DNA from: Umezawaea beigongshangensis
GTDB taxonomy: Bacteria > Actinomycetota > Actinomycetes > Mycobacteriales > Pseudonocardiaceae
Assembly: GCF_016464305.1 (NCBI RefSeq)
Contig: NZ_JAEIOJ010000002.1
Span: 186,001-250,000 of the forward strand
Reading direction: 5' to 3'
Length of the DNA stretch: 64,000 nt
The position numbers and the translations under genes were made by a program. Below are positions 27,326 through 36,294 of this stretch, one piece after another. Position 1 is the first letter of the stretch, and every line of letters starts with the position of its first letter. Below the pieces are notes generated by a model that made no database searches, was not told where the DNA came from, and saw only the letters and a program-made list of their open reading frames with translations.

Positions 27326-29317
27326 TCAGACGATGCCCGCCGCGATGAGCTGCTGCCAGATCACCCCCTGGTCGACCACCTCGACGCCCAGCTTCTCGGC
27401 CTTGGTCAGCTTGCTCGCGCCGACGTCCGCGCCGGTGATCAGCTGGTCGGTGCTGGCCGAGACCGACGTCGCGGTGGTCGCACCGGCCCGCTCGCACAGC
27501 CGCTGGAACGTGGGGCGGGGGACCTTCTCACCCGAGCGCGGGTCGCTGATCGCACCGGTGATCACGACCGTCTTCCCGGCCAGCGGAGCACCGGCGGCGA
27601 CGACGGGCGGGAGGTCCTCCTCGCGCACGTCCAGCGACACCCCGCGCCGCCGCAGCCGCTCCATCTCGGGGCGCAGCCGGGTGAGGTGCTCGATCAGCGA
27701 GGCGGCGACCTTCGGGCCGATGTCCTCCACGGCGACGAGTCGCTCCTCACCGGCGTCGGCGACCTCCTCCAGCGAGCCGAACCCCGCCCGGCACAGCCGG
27801 GTCGCGGTGCCCTCCGACGCCATCGGGATCGCGAACCCGATCAGCGCCCGGCGCAGTCCGACCCGGCGGCTGGCGGCGATCGACTCGATCATGCGCGTCG
27901 CGGAGGTCTCGCCGACGCGGTCGAACTCCAGCAGTTGTTCCCTCGTCAGGGTGTAGAAGTCCGACGGGTTCTCCAGCAGCCCCGCCTCGGCGAGGCGTTC
28001 GATCCACACCGGACCGATCGCGTCGACGTCGGCCGCCGCGCGCGAGGCCCAGTGGATCAGCCTGCGCACGGTCTGCGCGGGGCAGGCCACGTTGGTGCAG
28101 AACAACTCCCGGCTGTTGCCCTGCTCGGTCAGGGGGTCGGCGCACGACGGGCACGTGTCCGGCGGCACGATCTCCCGCTCCGCGCCGGTGCGCTTGGACG
28201 CGTCGAGCACACCCGCGACGAACGGGATCACGTCACCGGCGCGGCGCACCAGCACCGTGTCACCGATGCGGATGCCGCGCGCCCGGATGACCTCCTGGTT
28301 GGCCAGGGTCGCGCGGGTGACCGTGGTGCCGCCGACGAACACCGGTTCCAGGCGGGCGACGGGGGCGATCTTGCCGGTCTTGCCGACGTCCCAGACCACG
28401 TCGGACAGCACGGTCGTCCTCTCCTCGGCGGCGAACTTGAACGCCAGCGCGCCGCGCGGCGAGTTCGACCGGGTGCCGGCGGCGGCGTAGGCGCCCCGGT
28501 CGGCCAGCCGCAGCACGGCGCCGTCGAGGTCGTAGTCCAGGTCGTTGCGCTGCTGCTCGATCGTCGTGATCACCGCCTGCGCCGCGTCCGCGCCGGTGCT
28601 GTGCCGCATGTCGGCGACGGTGAACCCGAGCGCGCGCAGCCCCTGCTCCAGGTCGGCGGCGGTCGTGTCCGCCGAGGTGTCCAGGTCGAAGGCGAAGAAC
28701 CGCAGGCGGCGCTCGGCCACCGTGGCCGGGTCCTTGGCCCGCAGGGTGCCCGCGGCGGCGTTGCGCGGGTTGATCAGCGGCTTGTCCGGGTGCGCGGCGT
28801 TGTAGGCGGCGAAGGTGGAGCGCAGCATCACCGCCTCGCCGCGCACCTCGACCCGGCCCGACGCGTCCACCCGCTCCGGCACGCCGTCGGCCAGCGCCCG
28901 CACCAGGAAGGTCACGTCGTCGCCCGTCGTGCCGTCCCCGCGGGTGATCGCCCGCGACAGCCGGCCGTCCTCGTAGACCAGCGCCAGCGACAGCCCGTCC
29001 AGCTTCGGCATGACCACCACCGGCTGACCGGGGAAGCGGTCGAAGAACGCGGCGACCTGCTCGGGCTTCGTGGCCTTCTCCAGCGACAGCATCGGGCGCG
29101 AGTGCCGGATCGGCGCGTGCAGCACCGCGGGCGCGCCCACCTGCTCCAGCGGGTTCGGGTCGGGCGCCAGCTCCGGGTTCGCCCCGATCAGCTCCCGCAG
29201 CTCGTCCTCGACCGCGTCGTACTCCGCGTCCGCCACCAGCGGCGAGCCGCGGTAGTAGGCGTCGCGCAGCACGACGATCCGATCGGCGAGTTCCTGAATG
29301 CGTTCCCCGGCGTTCAC
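27326..29317 (-). CDS. ligA: NAD-dependent DNA ligase LigA
   Basis: 663 residues from GTG 29317. In order: Ia domain (1-65, DAYYRGSPLVADAEYDAVEDEL), adenylation domain with AMP-accepting Lys105 in KLDGLSLAL, OB fold, a Cys4 zinc finger (CPSCADPL ... ELFCTNVACPAQ, about 395-420), HhH repeats (about 430-570) and a BRCT domain (about 585-663). It seals nicks using NAD+. The family is usually 670-730 residues, so this is on the short side. Neighbours are accessory metabolic genes rather than core replication or tRNA-modification genes. This raises the possibility of a second, non-essential paralogue; I cannot tell from the window. Confidence 0.92.
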   Translation of the reverse strand: MNAGERIQELADRIVVLRDAYYRGSPLVADAEYDAVEDELRELIGANPELAPDPNPLEQVGAPAVLHAPIRHSRPMLSLEKATKPEQVAAFFDRFPGQPVVVMPKLDGLSLALVYEDGRLSRAITRGDGTTGDDVTFLVRALADGVPERVDASGRVEVRGEAVMLRSTFAAYNAAHPDKPLINPRNAAAGTLRAKDPATVAERRLRFFAFDLDTSADTTAADLEQGLRALGFTVADMRHSTGADAAQAVITTIEQQRNDLDYDLDGAVLRLADRGAYAAAGTRSNSPRGALAFKFAAEERTTVLSDVVWDVGKTGKIAPVARLEPVFVGGTTVTRATLANQEVIRARGIRIGDTVLVRRAGDVIPFVAGVLDASKRTGAEREIVPPDTCPSCADPLTEQGNSRELFCTNVACPAQTVRRLIHWASRAAADVDAIGPVWIERLAEAGLLENPSDFYTLTREQLLEFDRVGETSATRMIESIAASRRVGLRRALIGFAIPMASEGTATRLCRAGFGSLEEVADAGEERLVAVEDIGPKVAASLIEHLTRLRPEMERLRRRGVSLDVREEDLPPVVAAGAPLAGKTVVITGAISDPRSGEKVPRPTFQRLCERAGATTATSVSASTDQLITGADVGASKLTKAEKLGVEVVDQGVIWQQLIAAGIV

Positions 29318-29401
29318 AGCGCAGGACGCTACCGGTGCCCACCGACAGACCGCCGCGGTCCGGCCGTCGCTCCACCTGCGACGGTCGGACGGCCGAGCGG
29401 A

Positions 29402-30214
29402 TCAGGAGCGCTCGTACGGCGTCTTCTCCCCCGCCTCCACCGCGAAGGGCAGGGCGTTGCCCTCCGGCGGGAGGGGGCAGGTGGCGTGGTCGGTGAAGGC
29501 GCACGGCAGGTTCACCGCCCTGGTGAAGTCGAGGACCACCGTGCCGTCCTCCGCGGGCGGCGGCACAGCCAGCGAGCGGTTGGCCGCGTAGGTGGTGACG
29601 CCGCTCGTGGCGTCGGTGAACAGGATGCTCAGGCCCGAGCCCCGGCCGTTGAACGCGGTGAGCACGTGCTCCGCGCCGTCGTGCTCGAAGCGCACCACGC
29701 CGGGGGCGGCGTAGACGTGGCTGAGCCCCTCCACCACCGCGCCGACCGTGGTGGGGCGCGGCTCGTCGAAGGGCTCGTACGTGCCGGTCAGCACCCACTC
29801 GGGCTCCGGGTCGTAGGCGGGCACGCCGCGGAACGCGCGCAGCACCGGCGCCTTCGGGTCGTGCACCCGGATCAGGTGGCCGCCGCGGCGAGCCACCTCG
29901 ATCTCCACCTCACCCGCCACGACCCGCGTGCCGGCTCCGCTGTTGACCAGCTCGAACCGCACGGGCCCGGTGACGGGCTCGCCCTCGTGCACGGCCCGCG
30001 CTCCCCGCGGGTCGAAGTGCGCCGCCGACGCGTCCTCGTCCTGCCACCACAGACCGGGCAGCCCCCGGTACGCCCGCGGCTCGGTTCCCAGCCAGTCCAG
30101 CGACACCAGCGCGAGCCAGCCGTGCGGATCGGCCAGGCTCTGCTCGCGCTCCCGCTTCCAGTTCCGCCAGTCCTGGACGAACGGGTCCTGCGCCGCGTCC
30201 ACCGCACCGCTCAT
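29402..30214 (-). CDS. DUF1684 family protein
   Basis: ATG 30214 with GAGAGGAG upstream gives 270 residues. DUF1684 features: WRNWKREREQSLADPHGWLALVSLDWL near the N-terminus and a C-terminal DFTRAVNLPCAFTDHATCPLPP...NALPFAVEAGEKTP, which resembles a metal- or ligand-binding beta domain. No signal peptide. Biochemical function is not established. Divergent from dhaK. Confidence 0.85.
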   Translation of the reverse strand: MSGAVDAAQDPFVQDWRNWKREREQSLADPHGWLALVSLDWLGTEPRAYRGLPGLWWQDEDASAAHFDPRGARAVHEGEPVTGPVRFELVNSGAGTRVVAGEVEIEVARRGGHLIRVHDPKAPVLRAFRGVPAYDPEPEWVLTGTYEPFDEPRPTTVGAVVEGLSHVYAAPGVVRFEHDGAEHVLTAFNGRGSGLSILFTDATSGVTTYAANRSLAVPPPAEDGTVVLDFTRAVNLPCAFTDHATCPLPPEGNALPFAVEAGEKTPYERS

Positions 30215-30457
30215 CGGAGCACTCCTCTCGGGATCTGCGTCACCAGTGCGAACGAGCACCGCCCGCGACTGTTCCCCCTCTCACCTGATGGGATGACCAG
30301 GTCGCGGTCTCCAGCTCGCGCGCCCGGCGCAGCCGACCGGCCACCGGACTCGCCCCACCGCGCTGCTGTCCCCTCCCGCCGCGAGCAGACTGGGGCGGAG
30401 CGAGGCTCACCGCGCTCCCGCGACCGCCTCACGACCGCACCAGGGAGAACGCCCGAC

Positions 30458-31483
30458 ATGGCTCCACCCCTCCACCCGGCCGACGGGGACCCGGTCCCGC
30501 CCGCGCTGCGCGGCTTCGCCAAGGCCCACGCCGACCTCGTGCGGTTGCACGAGGACCCCGCCCACCTCGTCGCCCGGCACCGCGACCCCGCACGCCGGGT
30601 CGGCCTGGTCTCCGGTGGCGGCTCCGGCCACGAACCGATGCACGCCGGGTTCCTGGGACGCGGGATGCTCGACGCCGTCGCCCCCGGCAAGGTCTTCGCC
30701 TCACCGCACAACAAGCAGGTCCTGGCCGCCTCCCGGCACGCCGCGGGACCGGACGGCGTGCTGCACGTCGTGAAGAACTACACCGGCGACCGCATCAACT
30801 TCGGCATCGCGGCGGAGCGGCTGCGGCTGGAGGGGATCGAGGTCCGCCGGGTGCTCGTGGACGACGACCTGGCCACCGAGTCGGACGAGACCGCCACCGG
30901 GCGGCGCGGCACCGGCGCCACGGTGGTCGTGGAGAAGCTGCTGGGCGCCGCCGCCGACACCGGCCTGGGGCTCGACGACCTGGCCGCGCTGGGAGCGGAG
31001 TTCGCCGGGGCCTCGCGCAGCCTCGCGGTGGCGACGCGGGCGCAGACCTCGATGCACACCGGGAGGCCCTCCTTCGCGCTGGAGGACGGCGAACTGGAGT
31101 ACGGGGTCGGCATCCACGGCGAGCGGGCCCAGAGGACGATCTCCCGGCCACCGGCCGAGGAGCTGGTCGACCGGATGCTCGACGAGGTCGTGGCGGGTCT
31201 GCCCGCCGGGCCCGACGAGGTCGTCGTGGTCGTCAACGGCCTGGGCGGCACCACGCTGCTGGAGCTGTACGGGCTGCACGACCTGGTGTCCGACGGGCTC
31301 GCGCGGCGCGGTCTCGACGTGGTGGGCGCGCTCGTGGGCACCTTCGTCCCGGCGCTGGACATGGCCGGGTTCTCGCTCACCCTGACCCGGCTGCGACCGT
31401 CGTGGAAGCCGTGGTGGACCGCACCGGCGATCACTCCGGCCTTCCCCCGCAGCACCGCGCCGACCACGGAGGAGACCCGGTGA
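30458..31483 (+). CDS. dhaK: Dihydroxyacetone kinase subunit DhaK
   Basis: 341 residues from ATG 30458 with GGGAG upstream. The substrate-binding signature is intact: GLVSGGGSGHEPMHAGF, GKVFASPHNKQV, VKNYTGDRINFG and GIHGE, whose His (about 220) forms the hemiaminal link to dihydroxyacetone. In the next positions HGERAQR replaces the common HGEPG. DhaK binds dihydroxyacetone; the partner DhaL, encoded by the overlapping next gene, supplies the phosphoryl donor nucleotide. The product, dihydroxyacetone phosphate, enters glycolysis. Confidence 0.93.
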   Translation: MAPPLHPADGDPVPPALRGFAKAHADLVRLHEDPAHLVARHRDPARRVGLVSGGGSGHEPMHAGFLGRGMLDAVAPGKVFASPHNKQVLAASRHAAGPDGVLHVVKNYTGDRINFGIAAERLRLEGIEVRRVLVDDDLATESDETATGRRGTGATVVVEKLLGAAADTGLGLDDLAALGAEFAGASRSLAVATRAQTSMHTGRPSFALEDGELEYGVGIHGERAQRTISRPPAEELVDRMLDEVVAGLPAGPDEVVVVVNGLGGTTLLELYGLHDLVSDGLARRGLDVVGALVGTFVPALDMAGFSLTLTRLRPSWKPWWTAPAITPAFPRSTAPTTEETR

Positions 31484-32103
31484 CGACCTTCGACCAGGAA
31501 GCGGTCCTGCGCCGGTTCGCCCGTGCCGCGGAGGACGCGCACGCCGAGCTGACCGAACTGGACCAGCGCAGCGGCGACGGCGACTTCGGCGACAACCTGC
31601 GCGGTGGGCTCCGCGCCGCCGTCCAGCGCTTCGAGGACGGCTCCGGCGGCGCCTTCGACGCGCTGGGCGAGGTGTTCCTCGACGAGGTCGGCGGCACCAG
31701 CGGCCCCCTGCTGGGCCTGCTGTTCACCGAGATCGCCCACGCGCTGGCCAGCGGCACCGATCCCCTCACCGCGTTCGGGGAGGGCACGAGGGCCGGTCTG
31801 GCCGCGATCCAGCGCGTCGGCGAGGCGCGGGTCGGCGACCGCACGCTGGTCGACGCCCTCTCCCCCGCGGCCGACGCCCTGGTCGGCGGCGGGTGGGCCG
31901 AGGCCGCCGCGGCGGCGAAGGAGGGCGCCGACCTCACCTCCGGGCTGCGCGCGCGGATGGGCCGGGCCAGCTACGTCGGCGAGCGGGTCAAGGGCGCGCC
32001 GGACCCCGGTGCCGTCGGGATCGCGCTGCTGTTCTGGGTCGCGGCCACCGTCGCGGAACCGGACGCGAGCGTTCCCTCCCCGCTGAGCGGTGTCACGGGC
32101 TGA
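31480..32103 (+). CDS. dhaL: Dihydroxyacetone kinase subunit DhaL
   Basis: 207 residues; GTG 31480 overlaps the dhaK TGA by four bases. Nucleotide/Mg-binding Asp residues are in DQRSGDGDFGDNL (about 27-39), followed by GGTSGPLLGLLFTEIA and GDRTLVDALSPAADAL. These are the DhaL hallmarks. In PTS-type systems ADP stays bound to DhaL and is recharged by DhaM. No dhaM follows here, because the operon ends at the 16-bp-stem terminator, so DhaM must be encoded elsewhere or ATP exchange is direct. Confidence 0.93.
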   Translation: MTTFDQEAVLRRFARAAEDAHAELTELDQRSGDGDFGDNLRGGLRAAVQRFEDGSGGAFDALGEVFLDEVGGTSGPLLGLLFTEIAHALASGTDPLTAFGEGTRAGLAAIQRVGEARVGDRTLVDALSPAADALVGGGWAEAAAAAKEGADLTSGLRARMGRASYVGERVKGAPDPGAVGIALLFWVAATVAEPDASVPSPLSGVTG

Positions 32104-32108
32104 GCGGT

Positions 32109-32145
32109 GATCGGCCGTGCCGCGGACCACGCGGCACGGCCGATC
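32109..32145. terminator. Bidirectional intrinsic terminator, 16-bp perfect stem
   Basis: GATCGGCCGTGCCGCG (32109-32124) and its exact complement (32130-32145) flank a 5-nt loop between the convergent dhaL and VOC genes. Confidence 0.88.
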
Positions 32146-32166
32146 GGGTCGTCGCGGGACCGGCTG

Positions 32167-32658
32167 TCAGCCGGCGGGGCCGCGCAACGCCGCGTCCAGG
32201 GAGTCGAACACGCAGGTCGACCCGCCCTCCCACGGCAGCCCGGCATCCCCGCCCCGGGCCGGGGCGTACAGCCACCAGAGGTTGCCCCACGGGTCGCGCA
32301 GACGCGCCAGGTCCTCGCCGCCGTAGAAGGGCGTCACCTCGGTGATCACCGCGGCACCTCGCGCCGCGGCTCGGTCGAGCACCTGCTGCGCGTCGTGCAC
32401 GTAGACCTGGAGCAGGGCGGGCACGACCGGCCAGCCGGGCTGCCTGTCGGCCACCAGGAGCACCGAGTCGCCGATCGCCACCTCGGCGTGGATCAGCGAT
32501 CCCGACGGCAGGGGAGTGCGCGCCTGCACGCGTTCCTCGCCGTCGAAGACCTCCTCGACGAACGCGATCAGATCGGCTGCCCCGTCGACGAGCGCGAACG
32601 GGTTGAGCGCGCGCTCCCCGCTCGGCAGGTCCGGTCCGGTGCGGACAACTGACGACAT
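32167..32658 (-). CDS. VOC (glyoxalase/bleomycin-resistance fold) family protein
   Basis: 163 residues from ATG 32658. Two beta-alpha-beta-beta-beta halves are visible. The typical VOC sequence is NPFALVDGAADLIAFVEEVFDG ... HAEVAIGDSVLLVAD, then LQVYVHDAQQVLDRAAARGAAVITEVTPFYGGEDLARLRDPWGNLWWL. Members are metal-dependent lyases, dioxygenases or drug-binding proteins; this PhnB-like form has no assigned substrate. Monocistronic, converging on dhaL. Confidence 0.85.
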   Translation of the reverse strand: MSSVVRTGPDLPSGERALNPFALVDGAADLIAFVEEVFDGEERVQARTPLPSGSLIHAEVAIGDSVLLVADRQPGWPVVPALLQVYVHDAQQVLDRAAARGAAVITEVTPFYGGEDLARLRDPWGNLWWLYAPARGGDAGLPWEGGSTCVFDSLDAALRGPAG

Positions 32659-32893
32659 GTGGCGCTTCCTTCCCTCTGCGGCCTCGGACCGCCACCGTAG
32701 GAAGCGTTCAGGTCAGTTCACGTCCTGAAGAGGCGTGCAGCCGGGCCGTCGGGTGCGCGTCTCGCGCGTCCGCCACAGCAGCAGCACCGGGTGCGGGGTG
32801 CCCAGCGGCACGAGGACCTCCGTCTCGCCCCGCTCCGGCGCGACCACCGCTCGGCGGGAGCGACCAGCCGCGCGCGCCGGTCGCGGTGCGGCG

Positions 32894-33496
32894 TCAGGCC
32901 AGGAGCCGCTCCGGGGGCACCGGCCAGTGGGCCACCTGGGACGCGAAGAGCTCGGCGGTGCCGGCCACGGCGTCCGGGGCGGGCCAGCCGGCCGGGTCCC
33001 ACAGGGACGACCGCCGCAGCGCCTGCCCGCAGTGCAGGAACAGCTCGTCCACCTCCAGCACCACCCCCAGCGGCGGCGCGGGCGCGGCGAAGCGCTCCAG
33101 GAACGGCGCGTCGCGCACCGGGGTGGCCCGGCCGTTGACCCGCAGCACGTCCGTCCGGCCCGGCACGACGAACAGCATTCCGGCCCGTGGCCGTTGCAGG
33201 AGGTTGCGGAGACTGTCCGCGCGGCGGTTGCCGGGCCGGTCGGCGAAGGCGATCGTCCGCTCGTCGAGCACCAGCACTCCCCCGGCCGGGTCACCGCGCG
33301 GGGAGACGTCCACGCTGCCGTCGGCGGCGGTGGTGGCCAGCAGGTAGAACGTCGACGCCTCCAGGAAGCGCCGGGACTCCGCGTCGACGACCGCGATGGC
33401 CTTGTCCCGCATGTGCGGGTGCGGCTCGGGAACCAGCTCGCGCAGCTCGGCCTCGTCGCGGACCGGCGTGCCGTGCTCGGGGTTCACGCCGCGCAC
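32894..33496 (-). CDS. FMN-dependent PPOX-type flavoprotein (MSMEG_1061-like)
   Basis: 200 residues from GTG 33496 (a GTG three codons on is possible). The split-barrel FMN-binding pattern is ESRRFLEASTFYLLATTAADGSVDVSPRGDPAGGVLVLDERTIAFADRPGNRRADSLRNLL, then MLFVVPGRTDVLRVNGRATPV. This is the pyridoxamine-5'-phosphate-oxidase-like fold of mycobacterial F420/FMN redox proteins. A reductase or oxidase of unknown substrate. Confidence 0.85.
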   Translation of the reverse strand: MRGVNPEHGTPVRDEAELRELVPEPHPHMRDKAIAVVDAESRRFLEASTFYLLATTAADGSVDVSPRGDPAGGVLVLDERTIAFADRPGNRRADSLRNLLQRPRAGMLFVVPGRTDVLRVNGRATPVRDAPFLERFAAPAPPLGVVLEVDELFLHCGQALRRSSLWDPAGWPAPDAVAGTAELFASQVAHWPVPPERLLA

Positions 33497-33641
33497 GCCG
33501 CGCGCAGGCGGCTGCCGGGGGTGGTCGGGGCGGTGCCCGGCACCGGGTGGCGCATCAGGGGGTCTCCGAACCGAGGTCGCGATGGGGTCGCCCCAACCTA
33601 GACGCGCGACGGCCCGGACGGCGCGGAGCCGCGGCGCAGAT

Positions 33642-33677
33642 CACAGCGGCCGGTCCACAGCGGCCGGTCCACAGCGG
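33642..33677. repeat. 14-bp short tandem repeat, about 2.5 copies
   Basis: CACAGCGGCCGGTC is repeated directly, followed by a partial copy, in the gap between the PPOX gene and the DUF3140 gene. No function inferred. Confidence 0.75.
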
Positions 33678-33700
33678 ACTCACCACACCCGGCGGTGGCG

Positions 33701-34009
33701 TCAGTCCTTGAGCGGGTCGTGGCCCCAGTTCATCAGCGAGTAGCGCCACCGCGTGTGCTCCACGTCCCCGGCCGGACGCTGGGCGAGGTGCCGGTGCACG
33801 TACCCGACGACCTTGTGCACGTGGGCGTGGTCGTCCTCGGTCAGGTCGCCCTTCTTCGTCCGCAGCAGCTGCACGATCCGCCTGCCGGACTCGTGCCCGA
33901 CCGACTCGCCGCCGTCGGACTGGCCGACGGACTTCGACTCGTCGGTCTCCAGCCACCGCTCCAGCTCGGCCGCCGTCATGTTCACGGCTCCCTCGAAATC
34001 AGCGCTCAC
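33701..34009 (-). CDS. DUF3140 family protein
   Basis: 102 residues from GTG 34009, overlapping the stop of the upstream DUF2945 gene by four bases (GTGA). Charged, helical, with the conserved SGRRIVQLLRTKKGDLTEDDHAHVHKVVGYVHRHLAQRP core and the terminal WRYSLMNWGHDPLKD. This family is widespread in bacteria next to DUF2945 proteins and may bind DNA; function is not established. Confidence 0.88.
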   Translation of the reverse strand: MSADFEGAVNMTAAELERWLETDESKSVGQSDGGESVGHESGRRIVQLLRTKKGDLTEDDHAHVHKVVGYVHRHLAQRPAGDVEHTRWRYSLMNWGHDPLKD

Positions 34010-34221
34010 GAGTCGTCTCCCAGCGCGCTCGGCCTGTGCACGGCGTCCTTGCCGGTCTTGTCGCTGCGCACGCGGTACTGCGGATCGTCCTGCGAGGCGC
34101 GGACCGTCCTGCCCGCCGCCTCGGTGTCCTCGGTGATCTCCTCGACGACCTCGCCGTGCACCGTCTTCCCGTGACTGGACCAGGTGACTTCGTCACCCTC
34201 GTGCAGTTCTTCCTCGCCCAT
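34006..34221 (-). CDS. DUF2945 (hypervirulence-associated Tudor-like) protein
   Basis: 71 residues from ATG 34221. LHEGDEVTWSSHGKTVHGEVVEEIT is the small SH3/Tudor-like beta fold of DUF2945, followed by RVRSDKTGKDAVHRPSAL. Translationally coupled to the DUF3140 gene, so the two products probably act together. Function unknown. Confidence 0.88.
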   Translation of the reverse strand: MGEEELHEGDEVTWSSHGKTVHGEVVEEITEDTEAAGRTVRASQDDPQYRVRSDKTGKDAVHRPSALGDDS

Positions 34222-34287
34222 GAGGAGGAGTCTGTGCCGTCACGTCGGCCCACGCACGACGAGCCGGACGGCCACCCCGCCGGCCTG

Positions 34288-35655
34288 TCAGAGGTAGCCG
34301 AACACCGGGGGCAGGAGCAGGACCACGATCCAGGCCCACGCCGCGTACACCGGGAGGTAGGCGGTCTGCCAGCGCTCCAGCGCCGCGAACGGCGCGCGCC
34401 CGCGGACGAGTCCGAGCACCAGCCAGGCCGACCAGGCGAGGTTGATCAGCAGGACGACGTTCTCCCCGAGCGCCGCCGCCTTGTTGGGGGTGGTGCCGTA
34501 CTCGGTGATGCGCCCGGCGATGGCCAGCAGCACCAGCACGTCGATGGCCAGCGCGCTGACCACGAGAGCGAGTTGCAGCCTGTCGAACAGGCCGGCCGGT
34601 GCCAGCGGGTCGCGGGCCGAGATCGAGTACAGCAGCAGTCCCAGGACCACGGCCAGCAGGAGGTCGAACAGGATCAGCGCCTCCCGCTCGACGTCGATGA
34701 CTCCGCTGGTGACGCCGAAGGTGACGAGGAAGGCCAGCAGCGCCACGGTGAACAACGGGGTGAACAGTCGCGTGAGCACCGGAGCGATGTTCTCCACGAC
34801 GCTCTGCTTGGCCTCGACGAGCCACCCGGCCACCACCACCGCGCCCGCGGCGCCGCAGGGCATCACCCAGCGCGCCATGACGTCCTCCGGGGAGACCCCG
34901 ATCGCCTCGAAGGTCCCGAACACGAAGGCGATCAGCACACCGCCGCCGAGCGCGATGAGGACGTAGTAGACGAACAGCTCCCCGGTGAAGCGGACGAAGT
35001 CCATGCGCCGGCGCGCCGAGCGCACGTCGTCCGCCACGTAGGCCAGACCGACCGCGAACCACAGGGCGATGGGCAGGTGGATGCTGGTCAGGACCAGCGA
35101 CTGCGACTCCTCCGCGAGCGGGTAGGCGTTGGCCGCCACGGCGCCGAGCGCGAACAGCGCCAGCAGCACGCCGATCAGCGCCGGTGCGGCACGCCTGCGC
35201 CAGGCGAGGAAGCCCGCCAGCCAGGGCAGCACGAGCAGGCTCGCGTTGGCCGCGTAGAACGCGCCGTCCTCGTCGGGGTTCGCCCCGAACAGTTCCGGCA
35301 CCTTGACCGACACCGCCGCGCCCACCGCGAACAGGAGCGTGCCCAGCAGGTCGCGCCGCGACCGGGTGGTCGCGGCTGGCCCGTCGGTGTCGCCGGCGAG
35401 CACCAGCTGCTTCCACAGCCGTTCCGAGTGCTCCCTGGCGAACTCGCGGGACAGGTCGTCCAGGCTGCCCATGCGCTTGACCGCGACGAGGAACGCCTCG
35501 TCGGGGTGGAGACCGGCGGTGAGGAGCTCGTCGACGGACCCCCTGAGGTGGTCTTCGAGCTCGTCGGCGTCGGGTTCCCGCAGCTCCCGCCGACGCTGCA
35601 CGTACTGGCGCCACTGAGCGAACTGGGCCTCCAGCTCGTCCGGACCGTTCGTCAT
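34288..35655 (-). CDS. Multispanning membrane protein with permease-prefix domain
   Basis: 455 residues from ATG 35655. The cytoplasmic head (about 1-85) matches permease prefix domain 1: WRQYVQRRRELREPDADELEDHLRGSVDELLTAGLHPDEAFLVAVKRMGS. About ten transmembrane segments follow from residue 105. The gene overlaps the padR-like gene by four bases; PadR/permease-prefix pairs are common in actinobacteria and Gram-positives. Function unproven; probably an envelope-stress or transport-related membrane protein repressed by the PadR protein. Confidence 0.82.
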   Translation of the reverse strand: MTNGPDELEAQFAQWRQYVQRRRELREPDADELEDHLRGSVDELLTAGLHPDEAFLVAVKRMGSLDDLSREFAREHSERLWKQLVLAGDTDGPAATTRSRRDLLGTLLFAVGAAVSVKVPELFGANPDEDGAFYAANASLLVLPWLAGFLAWRRRAAPALIGVLLALFALGAVAANAYPLAEESQSLVLTSIHLPIALWFAVGLAYVADDVRSARRRMDFVRFTGELFVYYVLIALGGGVLIAFVFGTFEAIGVSPEDVMARWVMPCGAAGAVVVAGWLVEAKQSVVENIAPVLTRLFTPLFTVALLAFLVTFGVTSGVIDVEREALILFDLLLAVVLGLLLYSISARDPLAPAGLFDRLQLALVVSALAIDVLVLLAIAGRITEYGTTPNKAAALGENVVLLINLAWSAWLVLGLVRGRAPFAALERWQTAYLPVYAAWAWIVVLLLPPVFGYL

Positions 35656-36026
35656 GCGAGCCCTCCCGACGGGAACACGATCAGCGACCTGGAACCGTCC
35701 GGGCCGCGCCAGATCTCCTTGAGCGCGTCCACGACCGTGTCCCACTGGCGGCGCTGCTCGGCGAGCTCGGCCAGTCCGCTGTCGGTGATGCGGTAGTACT
35801 TGCGCCGCCGCTCCCCGGCGACCGACCGCCAGTCGGCCTCCACGTGCCCGAGGCGTTCGAGCCGGTGCAGCAACGGGTAGAGCAGCCCCTCCGTCCAGTC
35901 CAGTTCTCCCCCGGACAGCTCGTTGATCCGCCTGAGGATGGCGTAGCCGTAGCTGTCCGCCTCGGCCAGGATGCCCAGCACCATCGGCGTCGCCGACGCG
36001 GCCACGAGATCCTTGGTGACTTTCAC
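35652..36026 (-). CDS. PadR-family transcriptional regulator
   Basis: GTG 36026 with GGAGGT upstream gives 124 residues. The winged helix is MVLGILAEADSYGYAILRRINELSGGELDWTEGLLYPLLHRLERLGHVEADWR and then RRKYYRITDSGLAELAE, the PadR signature. It is coupled by an ATGA overlap to the membrane-protein gene. The AT-rich imperfect palindrome just upstream (36046-36080) is its probable operator. Confidence 0.92.
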   Translation of the reverse strand: MKVTKDLVAASATPMVLGILAEADSYGYAILRRINELSGGELDWTEGLLYPLLHRLERLGHVEADWRSVAGERRRKYYRITDSGLAELAEQRRQWDTVVDALKEIWRGPDGSRSLIVFPSGGLA

Positions 36027-36045
36027 GGCGACCTCCACCGGTTCG

Positions 36046-36080
36046 TACCCTAGATGTACTAGGCATAGTAGTTCTAGGTA
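36046..36080. promoter_or_regulatory. PadR operator candidate
   Basis: A 35-bp imperfect inverted repeat in an AT-rich patch: TACC..TAGA..GTACTA on the left mirrors TAGTA..TCTAGGTA on the right. It lies 20 bp upstream of the padR start, where it would cover the promoter. Confidence 0.6.
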
Positions 36081-36294
36081 TTGAAGAGAGCAAGGAGCGC
36101 CGACATCGCCCGTCGGGGCGGGCGAGTCGTGCCGGGAGGAAGTGGCGGCGCAGGGCGGGGTCAGCTCCAGCGGACGGGCGTCCACGCTCCGCGCGCGGCG
36201 GAGCCGGGTGGCACGAGCACCCGCTCGCCGTCACCCCTCGCGTTCCCGCACGCGGTGAACCGGACCTCCACGACCGGACGCCCGGCCACCGGCG

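Noticed and set aside
30283-30302. ACCTG/CAGGT inverted repeat between the DUF1684 gene and dhaK
   Set aside because: Only 5-bp arms; expected by chance in GC-rich DNA.
36161-36289. 42-codon minus-strand frame directly after the TetR stop
   Set aside because: In-frame GTG and reasonable codon use, but no ribosome site and no known homology; too weak to call.
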